From Candidatus Zophobacter franzmannii (GTDB lineage Bacteria; Cloacimonadota; Cloacimonadia; Cloacimonadales; JAFGVF01), in NCBI GenBank assembly GCA_030765245.1, contig JAVCCX010000070.1, forward strand, positions 1 to 9,663: a stretch of DNA of 9,663 bases, given 5' to 3'. The notes under the pieces are model-generated. The model saw only the letters and a list, made by a program, of their open reading frames with translations, did no database searches and was not told where the DNA came from. Made by a program: the position numbers and the translations under genes. Below, in pieces: positions 1 through 6,308 of the stretch. The first letter of the stretch is position 1, and each line of letters starts with the position of its first letter.

Positions 1-1
1 C

Positions 2-148
2 AAGAACGATGAACAGGCAGGTGAACTTTACTCACAAGTATGGAATTGTAAGGATGATAATCGTAAACAAGTAGCATCAGGGATTTACTTCTATAAAGTG
101 AGTTCAGATGGGAAAAGTGCTATGGGGAAATTAATGATATTGAAGTAA
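2..148 (+). CDS. C-terminal fragment of a secreted protein with FlgD-like / T9SS type A sorting tail (5' partial)
   Basis: Only the last 48 codons are visible; the gene starts before the window. The readable end carries the pattern VWNCKDDN...VASGIYFYKV followed by a short strand ending MGKLMILK and TAA. This matches the beta-sandwich C-terminal domain (FlgD-Ig-like, 'type A sorting') that routes proteins through the type IX secretion system in FCB bacteria, where the usual form is W-D/N-G-x-D-x-x-G-x-x-V-x-S-G-I-Y-F-Y. Here two positions that are normally glycine are Cys and Arg (WNCKDDNR), so the hairpin turn may be slightly degenerate. The function of the missing N-terminal part cannot be known. 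It is the only plus-strand gene and converges on ffh. The family call for the tail is fairly secure; export by a T9SS is inference. Confidence 0.75.
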   Translation, partial: KNDEQAGELYSQVWNCKDDNRKQVASGIYFYKVSSDGKSAMGKLMILK

Positions 149-258
149 CCCTAACCCTATCAGTCTTCGCATAAAGCTACGCCCAGACAGGAATGGGCGA
201 GGAAGTAAGAAATACTAATTGTAGTAAATATCACAACAACTCAGGAGAGTTATTTTAC

Positions 259-288
259 AAAAAAAACAGGGACACAAAATTGTGCCCC
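259..288 (-). terminator. Rho-independent terminator after ffh
   Basis: Read on the minus strand, an 8 bp stem GGGGCACA / TGTGTCCC (one G-U wobble) closes a four-base ATTT loop and is followed after two bases by eight consecutive T. It begins 25 bases after the ffh stop codon, so it ends the long minus-strand operon. Read on the plus strand the same stem is followed by TTATAGTTTATT, a poor U-tract, so it may act weakly in both directions between the convergent genes. Confidence 0.9.
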
Positions 289-313
289 TTATAGTTTATT
301 CAAGAAATGAAGC

Positions 314-1636
314 TTACATTCCTAATCCTTTGAATTGCTTTGCAAACTTAGGATTAGTCATCTTCTTCATCATCTTCTTCATATCTTCAAAATTACGGAG
401 TAGTTTATTAACTTCTTGCACAGTACGACCTGCACCAAGAGCGATGCGTTTACGACGGCTACCATTCAGTACCTGAGGTTTCGCTCTCTCACGATTGGTC
501 ATAGACTTGATGATTGCTTCAATGTGAGCTAACTGTTTCTCATCAATCTTTGTATCCTTCAACATCTTGGTGTTCATTCCGGGAATCATCTTGATGATGG
601 AGTCCAAGGGACCCATTTTCTTTATCTGCTGTAATTGACTTAGGAAATCATTAAGGTCAAATTGGTTCTTCTTCATTTTGGCAGCAAGTTTCTCTGCTTC
701 TTTCTCATCAAAGGTTTCTTCAGCTTTTTCAATAAGACTGAGAACATCACCCATTCCAAGAATACGAGATGCCATACGATCTGCATGGAATAGTTCGAGG
801 TCACTAACCTTCTCCCCCATTCCAACAAAGACAACAGGTTTTCCTGTTACTGCTTTGATTGAAAGGGCAGCACCACCACGAGCATCACCATCAAGTTTGG
901 TGAGAATAACTCCACTAAAGTCCATCTTCTCATTAAACTGCTTAGCTACCGTAACAGCATCCTGACCAGTCATCGAGTCAGCAACAAAGAGGATATAATC
1001 CGGCTTGATTTGCTTCTTCAGATCATAGATCTCTTGCATCATATTTTCATCAATATGAAGACGACCGGCAGTATCAAATAGCAGAAGATTTGTCATGTCG
1101 CGTTGCGCTTCTTTCAAAGCTTTAGCTGCTATCTTTGTAACTTCATTACTATCATCATAAATAACCGGAATATTTATCTGTTTACCAAGCACTTGAAGCT
1201 GATGAACAGCAGCAGGGCGGTAGATGTCACAAGCAACCATCATAGGTCTTATTTTCTTCTTACGATAATAATTAGCGAGTTTGGCACAGGCTGTAGTTTT
1301 ACCTGAACCCTGAAGTCCAACAAGCATTACGGTCGTAAGCTTATTATCAAAGACATCCATATTGAATCCACCGGTATCCATAAGACTAACAAGTTGCTCA
1401 TTAACAATCTTAACAACCTGTTGTCCGGGAGTAAGTGAAATCATAACTTCCTGACCAAGACAGCGTTCTTCGACCGCCTTGATGAAGTTCTTTACTATTT
1501 TATAGTTAACATCAGCTTCCAGAAGAGCCATCCGAATCTCACGCATTGAGTCTTTGATGTTCTGCTCTGAGAGCATTCCTTGTCTTTTGAGTTTTTTAAA
1601 TACACCTTGTAACTTCTCGCTTAAATCATTAAACAT
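314..1636 (-). CDS. ffh: Signal recognition particle protein Ffh (SRP54 family GTPase)
   Basis: This GTPase binds SRP RNA and hydrophobic signal sequences on nascent chains and docks ribosomes on FtsY at the inner membrane. The 440 residues match the family's usual length. The helical N domain covers about residues 1-88. The G domain (about 89-296) has the P-loop GLQGSGKTT at 107-115, DTAGR at 188-192 and TKLDGDARGG at 246-255. The methionine-rich M domain (about 297-430) has the finger-loop region around MGPLDSIIKMIPGM and the SRP RNA-binding helices SRRKRIALGAGRTVQEVN near 393-410, where the common GSG reads GAG. The ATG is preceded by AAAGGA, which lies within the last codons of rpe, three bases upstream. 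It is the last gene of the operon. The MKKMMKKM tail is encoded by a short CTTCATCAT-type repeat. Confidence 0.98.
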   Translation of the reverse strand: MFNDLSEKLQGVFKKLKRQGMLSEQNIKDSMREIRMALLEADVNYKIVKNFIKAVEERCLGQEVMISLTPGQQVVKIVNEQLVSLMDTGGFNMDVFDNKLTTVMLVGLQGSGKTTACAKLANYYRKKKIRPMMVACDIYRPAAVHQLQVLGKQINIPVIYDDSNEVTKIAAKALKEAQRDMTNLLLFDTAGRLHIDENMMQEIYDLKKQIKPDYILFVADSMTGQDAVTVAKQFNEKMDFSGVILTKLDGDARGGAALSIKAVTGKPVVFVGMGEKVSDLELFHADRMASRILGMGDVLSLIEKAEETFDEKEAEKLAAKMKKNQFDLNDFLSQLQQIKKMGPLDSIIKMIPGMNTKMLKDTKIDEKQLAHIEAIIKSMTNRERAKPQVLNGSRRKRIALGAGRTVQEVNKLLRNFEDMKKMMKKMTNPKFAKQFKGLGM

Positions 1637-1639
1637 TTT

Positions 1640-2287
1640 CTATCCTTTCATGAGAGATTGGATCTGCTCAATATATGGCTTTTTCTTAAAAATATAAGAG
1701 CCTGCTACAAGCATTTCAACCCCATTCTCTATAAGTTCTGCAGAGTTTTTGTCTGTGACTCCGCCATCGATTTCGATAATAAGTCCCGGATTGTACTTAG
1801 CTTTGTAATCTCTTAGAAGTTCTAACTTCTCATAGACTACAGGGAGGAAACTTTGCCCCCCGAAACCCGGGTTTACACTCATAAGTAAAACAAAATCAAG
1901 ATCAGCAATTACATGCTTAATTGTCTCTACAGGAGTAGCCGGATTGAGTGCGATCCCAGCCTTAACTCCAAGCTCTTTGATTTCCATAACAGCCCGTTGG
2001 AGATGCGAAACTGCTTCTTGATGGAAAGAGATATAATTCACCCCTAAGTCTGCAAGGGGTTTGAAATAAAATTGTGGGTTTGTAACCATAAGATGAGCAT
2101 CAAGCTCAAGATTAGTAATCTTCCGAATGGACTTGATTACGGGTAATCCATATGTAAGGTTGGGCACGAAATGGCCGTCCATAATGTCGAGATGAAGAAT
2201 CTCAACTCCGGCTTCACTGAGTAAGTTAATCTCTGTTTGGAGATTTGTTAAATCAGAGGCTAATAAAGAAGGAAGTATTTTAACCAT
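1640..2287 (-). CDS. rpe: Ribulose-phosphate 3-epimerase
   Basis: Rpe is a cytosolic TIM-barrel enzyme that interconverts D-ribulose 5-phosphate and D-xylulose 5-phosphate in the pentose phosphate pathway. The 215 residues are full length for the family. Visible signatures are PSLLASD near the N-terminus, HLDIMDGHFVPN at 32-43, DAHLM at 63-67, MSVNPGFGGQSF at 136-147 and IDGGV at 173-177. By family knowledge the metal ligands and catalytic acid/base pair correspond to H32, D34, H65 and D174, all present. The ATG overlaps the end of the upstream DUF721 gene by 8 bases, and no strong Shine-Dalgarno is seen (a weak AAAGAG lies about 9 bases upstream), so translation is probably coupled. Rpe consumes and makes pentose phosphates that ultimately feed Prs, encoded further upstream. 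Confidence 0.98.
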   Translation of the reverse strand: MVKILPSLLASDLTNLQTEINLLSEAGVEILHLDIMDGHFVPNLTYGLPVIKSIRKITNLELDAHLMVTNPQFYFKPLADLGVNYISFHQEAVSHLQRAVMEIKELGVKAGIALNPATPVETIKHVIADLDFVLLMSVNPGFGGQSFLPVVYEKLELLRDYKAKYNPGLIIEIDGGVTDKNSAELIENGVEMLVAGSYIFKKKPYIEQIQSLMKG

Positions 2288-2579
2288 AGTTTCTACTCTT
2301 TATGAAAAAGACCATGTCCTTTACTTTGTTTTTGTGTTCTTGATTCAGCCTATTCATGATGATTTTTTTGTTTAACGAGAGCTCTTGTAACCAGACACTG
2401 TTAGTTACTCCAATGAAAAGTTGTCCATGTCTAAACCCATCAACAAAAGAACGCTCTGCCATAGTCGGGCCAACTGCCTTTTCCCATGACAGAGCGAATA
2501 GTACTAAATCTCTATGTTTGTCACCGGCAATTCTGAGTAGTATCTTTTTAACACTACCACCAGCGTTACGCCAGGACAT
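2280..2579 (-). CDS. DUF721 / DciA-like protein, probable replicative helicase loader
   Basis: This 99-residue protein matches the DUF721 pattern: a short N-terminal helix, then W32-EKAVGP, a hydrophobic strand GQLFIGVTNS, and the family's most recognisable block, SVWLQELSLNKKIIMNRLN at about 61-79. In actinobacteria and many other phyla lacking DnaC/DnaI, DUF721 proteins (DciA) load or operate with the DnaB helicase. Assigning that role here is inference, because many short DUF721 proteins are uncharacterised. The start is an ATG 10 bases after the stop of the upstream membrane-protein gene, with only a weak purine-rich GAAGTGAG before it. It overlaps rpe by 8 bases at its 3' end. The C-terminus (FFIKSRNYG) is short, and there is no disordered extension. 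Confidence 0.8.
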   Translation of the reverse strand: MSWRNAGGSVKKILLRIAGDKHRDLVLFALSWEKAVGPTMAERSFVDGFRHGQLFIGVTNSVWLQELSLNKKIIMNRLNQEHKNKVKDMVFFIKSRNYG

Positions 2580-2589
2580 AGATTCTAAC

Positions 2590-3954
2590 TCACTTCTTCT
2601 TAGTAGTTACGAGTGATAATCCTATCCAACTTAAGATAGCAATACCAACACTTACAAAGTAAACAATACCTAATGTGTTTGAAGTAGCATCATAAGGTTT
2701 GATTGCAATTGTTGGGATGCAGGAGATGATTACAAGAATCAAATAACCTACATATCCAATAACTTTGTTAGGTATTGCCAGTTTATCAGAGATACTCTTA
2801 GGAGTAAACTGATTGTTGATGCCTTTTGAGAGATTAATCATGATAACAGCTACAGCACCAATAACGATGATAACTGCTGTGAGTAATCCAACACCGAATA
2901 AAGCACCACCGGATATTTCTGCAAGCTTATCACTGAAGTTAACCTTCATCAAAGTGTATGAAGGTAAATAAACAGCAACAAACAAGAGGAATCCACCAAT
3001 TATTCTACTAATCCAAATCTTGAGTGAACTCTCTTCGTTTCCTCTCTTATGTTTCAAAATAAGAGAAGCGAAGACGCCACCAAAGGCGATTAAGAAGAAG
3101 AAGAAATAGGCTGCGAACATAGCCTTAGGGTTATCAGTAATTAAAACGAGACAAACCATAACGACAAAAAGCAGAACATTAATGAGGATATTGCTAATAG
3201 CAAAAACATGCTTATTAGGAGCCATATCCTTTCCACCTTTGAGCTTAGCAGAGATAAAGAAAACAAGGAACACTACAGCAAAGAATAAACCGTATAAAGG
3301 AACACCCTTATTAGGATTATCAGTTACAGAACCAAGAGATGCTAATACTACAAATAGTATTGCAAGAGTAATAAATCTCTGGATCATAAACACTGTTTTG
3401 TTTGTTTTCTTCAATCCATGTTTTTGGGATTTTACAGAGTAGAAAGCTACTCCAAAAATCAGTCCAAAAATAACAAGCCAAAGGAAGAACTTACCAGTTC
3501 TTTTGCCAGCCATGATTGATTTCATTTTTTCCGGAGTCTGGGCATTGAGATCATTAATCAACTTTGAGAGATAACCTGCCTTACCTTTGATAGTCTCACC
3601 ATTCTCAAGCATAGTATATGTCAGCACATACCAATCCTGGTTACGCCAAAATATATCCTCAGCTTGAAAAATGTTTTTCTCGTTTTTAGTAATAAGGACT
3701 TTAGAAAAGAGCTTATTCACAACAAGCTGTGAGCCATTCATCTCTTGGTTAGTGGGTCTGTCTGCTGCTTCGTTCTTATAAAGTCTTCCTCGATACTCAA
3801 TACCGTTATAATTATCAGTATAAGAATCAAAAGAAACTTGATAAGCATCGTTACCAGAGACATTCAGATCTTTATATCCTGTAGTGACCGTGCCAAAAGC
3901 AAAGGCAAATACAAGGATAATGGCAAGCCACATGACAATCTGTTTTATCTTCAT
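2590..3954 (-). CDS. Unrecognised polytopic membrane protein with internal two-helix repeats
   Basis: I do not recognise this 454-residue protein. An N-terminal helix (5-22) is followed by a soluble segment (about 23-154, no cysteine pairs or known motif) and then nine further hydrophobic segments at about 155-174, 193-210, 218-236, 253-273, 278-300, 318-337, 349-376, 398-418 and 426-447. Lys/Arg-rich loops (KSQKHGLKK, KLKGGK, KHKRG, terminal KKK) alternate so that the N- and C-termini would be cytoplasmic and 23-154 extracytoplasmic. Residues 185-242 and 247-304 are a tandem duplication at an offset of 62: both start NKxVFxI, share LFVV and TDNP, and end in a Lys-flanked helix. Two more helix pairs follow, the last also beginning PNK (395-397). 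An excellent GGAGG stands 5 bases before the ATG, and a short AAACC-CGGA-GGTTT stem could partly hide it. It sits 45 bases after rplI. Expression is credible; function unknown. Confidence 0.85.
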   Translation of the reverse strand: MKIKQIVMWLAIILVFAFAFGTVTTGYKDLNVSGNDAYQVSFDSYTDNYNGIEYRGRLYKNEAADRPTNQEMNGSQLVVNKLFSKVLITKNEKNIFQAEDIFWRNQDWYVLTYTMLENGETIKGKAGYLSKLINDLNAQTPEKMKSIMAGKRTGKFFLWLVIFGLIFGVAFYSVKSQKHGLKKTNKTVFMIQRFITLAILFVVLASLGSVTDNPNKGVPLYGLFFAVVFLVFFISAKLKGGKDMAPNKHVFAISNILINVLLFVVMVCLVLITDNPKAMFAAYFFFFLIAFGGVFASLILKHKRGNEESSLKIWISRIIGGFLLFVAVYLPSYTLMKVNFSDKLAEISGGALFGVGLLTAVIIVIGAVAVIMINLSKGINNQFTPKSISDKLAIPNKVIGYVGYLILVIISCIPTIAIKPYDATSNTLGIVYFVSVGIAILSWIGLSLVTTKKK

Positions 3955-3999
3955 TAAAACCTCCGGGTTTATAAATTCCTAATCAAACAAAGAATTATG

Positions 4000-4449
4000 T
4001 TATTCCTCTTCGGCTTGAACAGTAATTGTAATAGTAGCTTTAATCTCACTATTAAATTCAACCACAATCTCCTGAGAACCTAATTCCTTTAAGTGTTTTT
4101 CAAGAGTCAGATTGTTTTTATTGATGTCAATATCTTTTTCTGCAAGAGCCTGGATAATATCCTGCTCAGAAACAGAACCGTAAAGATGATTGTTCTCATC
4201 AACTTTTCTAGCAAAGGTAAACTCTAATCCTTGAGTTTTTGAAGCAGTATCTTTAAGAGCAAGAATTTCTTTTTCTCTGATTGCAAATGCATTAGCTTCA
4301 ATCTTCTCAACTTTCTTTAAGTTACCGGGAGAAGCGATAATTGCAAAACCTTTCGGTAAAAGATAGTTACGACCAAAGCCGTTTTTTACTTTTACAACAG
4401 CACCGGCTTTACCTATTCTGTGTATATCTTTAACTAAGATGATTTTCAT
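4000..4449 (-). CDS. rplI: 50S ribosomal protein L9
   Basis: L9 binds domain V of 23S rRNA at the base of the L1 stalk and reaches out from the large subunit; it influences frame maintenance. The 149 residues are standard. The N-terminal rRNA-binding domain is unmistakable: MKIILVKDIHRIGKAGAVV, then VKNGFGRNYLLPKGFA to about residue 37. A long charged connecting helix (about 42-75) and a C-terminal domain containing HLYGSVSEQDI (88-98) follow, ending in an acidic AEEE. The ATG is preceded by AAGGAGG with a 6-base spacer. That Shine-Dalgarno lies inside the 3' end of the DUF2232 gene, which overlaps rplI by 20 bases, so the ribosome site is crossed by ribosomes finishing the upstream gene. The rpsF-ssb-rpsR-(DUF2232)-rplI order is widely conserved. 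Confidence 0.98.
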   Translation of the reverse strand: MKIILVKDIHRIGKAGAVVKVKNGFGRNYLLPKGFAIIASPGNLKKVEKIEANAFAIREKEILALKDTASKTQGLEFTFARKVDENNHLYGSVSEQDIIQALAEKDIDINKNNLTLEKHLKELGSQEIVVEFNSEIKATITITVQAEEE

Positions 4450-5311
4450 CTAAGTCCTCCTTAGTATATATTTTTCTGAAATTGAACCAGACATCGAAGA
4501 GTCCGGTAAATGTGACCATTATCATCATATATGGATTTAGCATTAGGGCTATCATTAAGAAGAATCTTAAGATAACTGTTCTAGCCAAGAATTTACCCCA
4601 AAAGAAATCTAAAACTGCTACTCCTTGTATTAAATAAAGAGGAGCAACGATAAGAAGTCCGTTTAAAGAAACTGTTTTATTTCTAAGAATAATAAATGTT
4701 ACCAATACAGCAACAAGTGCATACACTAAAGAATATGGCATCCTGATTGCCTTGTGGTTCCAGAATATCAATTTAGACTTAGATAATGCAACAGCACCGA
4801 GATAAGCTCCGGTTAGAGCAGATATCACCCATATAGCTATGCTGTAATTAGTATATGTATAAACAATAGATTGAATAAGAGATTCTATGTCGTCCTCTTT
4901 CAATCCAGAATTTATTGCATATCCTTGAACTATTTCGATTGAGCTCTTGATAGAAGTCAATATGATCTCCATCAAGAAGAACTGTCTGAACCCTGCATAT
5001 AATAAAGAATACAAGGCAAAGAACAAGATAGCATACTCAAAACGTTTATGGTGAATCAGAACGTATAGGAGTATGTATACTCCAACTCCAACTCCAATAA
5101 CCGAATCAAGTATCGAAACCATCGCAACCGGTTCTCCTCCTGATAGGAGGTAACCAATTAGTCCGGCAGCTAAGCTATAAACTGCTAAAATCACATATAT
5201 TTGGCGGAAATCTTTTACGATGTACCTTCCACCAACACCTATGAGAAAGATCAAACCCAAAAAGGGCGAGAAAGCTGCTAAAAGCGCAGCAATAACAGCA
5301 GTGACTAACAC
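4430..5311 (-). CDS. DUF2232 (YybS-like) multipass membrane protein
   Basis: This 293-residue protein has about eight hydrophobic segments (near 3-27, 38-57, 68-86, 92-117, 155-177, 193-210, 217-236 and 245-268). The C-terminal blocks LYLIQGVAVLDFF (226-238) and GLFDVWFNFRK (270-280) resemble DUF2232. That family, like Bacillus YybS, is often encoded beside rplI, and its location between rpsR and rplI supports the call. The biochemical role is unknown. The start is GTG, 6 bases after the rpsR stop and in the same reading frame (TAA-AAT-AAG-GTG), so no earlier start exists without readthrough. There is no properly spaced Shine-Dalgarno, only AAGGTG overlapping the start, which suggests termination-reinitiation coupling to rpsR. 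The 3' end overlaps rplI by 20 bases. Confidence 0.85.
   Translation of the reverse strand: MLVTAVIAALLAAFSPFLGLIFLIGVGGRYIVKDFRQIYVILAVYSLAAGLIGYLLSGGEPVAMVSILDSVIGVGVGVYILLYVLIHHKRFEYAILFFALYSLLYAGFRQFFLMEIILTSIKSSIEIVQGYAINSGLKEDDIESLIQSIVYTYTNYSIAIWVISALTGAYLGAVALSKSKLIFWNHKAIRMPYSLVYALVAVLVTFIILRNKTVSLNGLLIVAPLYLIQGVAVLDFFWGKFLARTVILRFFLMIALMLNPYMMIMVTFTGLFDVWFNFRKIYTKEDLDENHLS
5130..5155 (-). repeat. Hairpin covering an internal GGAGG inside the DUF2232 gene
   Basis: On the message strand, CCTCC and GGAGG pair around a five-base loop, with an outer GGTT/AACC stem separated by a small internal loop. The GGAGG arm is a perfect Shine-Dalgarno-like sequence 13 bases before an in-frame ATG (Met64). 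Whether it is functional or chance is unknown. Confidence 0.4.
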
Positions 5312-5317
5312 CTTATT

Positions 5318-5554
5318 TTAATCAATAATATAAGGAATGAGAGCCATCTGTCTGGCACGTTTAATTTCACCAGAGAGTTTACGCTGATGTTTTGCACATG
5401 TACCGGTCAATCTTGCAGGTTCAATTTTACCAACTTCATTGATATACCTGCGAAGCATATCGTAGTTTTTATATTCTAACTTTATTTCAGAATCTTTGCA
5501 GAATGCGCAGACTCTTTTTTTTGTGAAGCGTTTTCTTCTTTTTACAAATGTCAT
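5318..5554 (-). CDS. rpsR: 30S ribosomal protein S18
   Basis: S18 pairs with S6 on the platform of the small subunit. The 78 residues are full length. The signature runs from KRVCAFC through YKNYDMLRRYINEVGKIEPARLTGTCAKHQRKL to the basic end KRARQMALIPY. Cys16, Cys19, Cys53 and His56 form the set expected for the zinc-binding (C+) form of S18. The ATG follows TAGGAG with a 5-base spacer. It lies 18 bases after the ssb stop, and the DUF2232 gene begins 6 bases after its own stop. In many bacteria the S6:S18 complex represses this operon by binding an RNA structure ahead of rpsF (see 6329-6358). Confidence 0.98.
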   Translation of the reverse strand: MTFVKRRKRFTKKRVCAFCKDSEIKLEYKNYDMLRRYINEVGKIEPARLTGTCAKHQRKLSGEIKRARQMALIPYIID

Positions 5555-5572
5555 TATAACTCCTAGTTTATA

Positions 5573-6007
5573 TTAAAATGGGACATCATCATCAGTTATC
5601 TGGGGTGGTTTAGATGAAGCATCGGTTTTCGGAGCTTCACTCTCATTCTCAGATCTATAAGTAGCTTTGAGTGATTGAACACTATCCGCTACTATTTCCA
5701 CAGATTTTCGATTCTGATTATTGCTGTCAGTGAAAGACTTGGTTTCTAATCTTCCTTCGATAAGAACAGGACAACCCTTTCCAAGGGTCGCACATCTTTC
5801 AGCTAATTTAGACCAGACAACTACATCCATGTAGCTAACCTGCTCTCTCCATTCACCGGATGCATTGTCTTTCCATCTACGGTTGAATGCAATAGAGACC
5901 TTTGCAACTGGGGTTCCACTTGGGGTATATCTTAATTCCACATCACGGGTTAGGTGACCTGAAATAATAACTTTATTTATTCTGGGGAATTTAAGATCCA
6001 TAGCCAT
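5573..6007 (-). CDS. ssb: Single-stranded DNA-binding protein
   Basis: SSB coats single-stranded DNA during replication, repair and recombination and recruits partners through its C-terminal tip. I place the start at the ATG giving MAMDLKFPRINKVIISG (144 residues). The open frame continues eight codons further up to a TTG inside rpsF, but only the ATG has a well-placed AGGAG 7 bases upstream. The OB fold (about residues 6-103) shows NKVIISGHLTRDVELRYTPSG, VAKVSIAFNRRW, SYMDVVVWSKLAE and GCPVLIEGRL. A short polar linker (SENESEAPKTDASSKPP) leads to the acidic tip DDDVPF, a slight variant of the canonical DDDIPF. The gene lies between rpsF and rpsR, the widely conserved position. Confidence 0.97.
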   Translation of the reverse strand: MAMDLKFPRINKVIISGHLTRDVELRYTPSGTPVAKVSIAFNRRWKDNASGEWREQVSYMDVVVWSKLAERCATLGKGCPVLIEGRLETKSFTDSNNQNRKSVEIVADSVQSLKATYRSENESEAPKTDASSKPPQITDDDVPF

Positions 6008-6014
6008 AATGTTA

Positions 6015-6020
6015 CTCCTA
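6015..6020 (-). promoter_or_regulatory. Shine-Dalgarno that fixes the ssb start
   Basis: TAGGAG on the minus strand, whose TAG is also the rpsF stop codon, stands 7 bases before the ATG at 6005-6007. It supports that ATG over the upstream in-frame TTG at 6029-6031, which would lie inside rpsF. Confidence 0.8.
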
Positions 6021-6308
6021 GTTCTTCTCAAGTACGATCATATTGAATCTAATGAGCTGTTCATTTAACTTGTAATTACGTTCAATATCTAACATCTTAT
6101 CAGTAGGTAGCATGAATGTATTAACATAGAAATACCCCTGATTCTTTTTCTCGATCTCGTAAGCAAGTTGTCTCTTGCCCCAATCTAATGTTTCTAAGAC
6201 TTCACCACCCAATTGGGTGATTAAATCAATTACCTTTTGATTCTCAGCTTGTGCATCTTCTTTTGAGATGACACCATCTAAGATAAGCATGCTTTCATAC
6301 TTATTCAT
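6018..6308 (-). CDS. rpsF: 30S ribosomal protein S6
   Basis: S6 is the RNA-binding partner of S18 on the 30S platform. The 96 residues include the usual YESMLILDG first strand, the diagnostic DWGKRQLAYEIEKKNQGYFYVNTF block (about 42-65) and the closing ERNYKLNEQLIRFNMIVLEK strand. There is no poly-glutamate tail of the enterobacterial type. A strong CAGGAGGAT lies just upstream of the ATG. The start shares one base with the pth stop (TAATG), so any leader RNA for autoregulation must lie inside the 3' end of pth. It is the first gene of the rpsF-ssb-rpsR-rplI cluster. Confidence 0.98.
   Translation of the reverse strand: MNKYESMLILDGVISKEDAQAENQKVIDLITQLGGEVLETLDWGKRQLAYEIEKKNQGYFYVNTFMLPTDKMLDIERNYKLNEQLIRFNMIVLEKN

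Noticed and set aside
180..199. Hairpin CGCCCA/TGGGCG after the plus-strand gene as its terminator
   Set aside because: Only 6 bp with an 8-base loop and followed by GAGGAAGTAAG, with no T-run. The strong hairpin at 259-288 is more likely to serve both directions.
149..258. Possible small RNA gene (tRNA or SRP RNA) between the convergent genes
   Set aside because: No cloverleaf, no CCA end, and no GGAAG/AGCA SRP RNA loop signature; only short weak stems are visible.
678..965. Plus-strand open frame opposite the ffh G domain
   Set aside because: It is antisense to highly conserved GTPase motifs, its Ser/Pro-rich composition is typical of shadows, and it has no ribosome site.
1863..1874. 12-base perfect palindrome AAACCCGGGTTT in rpe
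   Set aside because: It falls on the codons of the invariant VNPGFGG motif and is explained by coding; it has no loop and no context as a binding site.
3962..3999. TATAAA as a promoter -10 box before the unknown membrane-protein gene
   Set aside because: No acceptable -35 hexamer at 16-18 bases, and the transcript would begin within the Shine-Dalgarno.
6008..6031. Longer SSB starting at an upstream TTG (152 residues)
   Set aside because: The TTG lies inside rpsF with no ribosome site; AGGAG points to the ATG at 6005-6007 and SSBs normally start just before the first OB strand.
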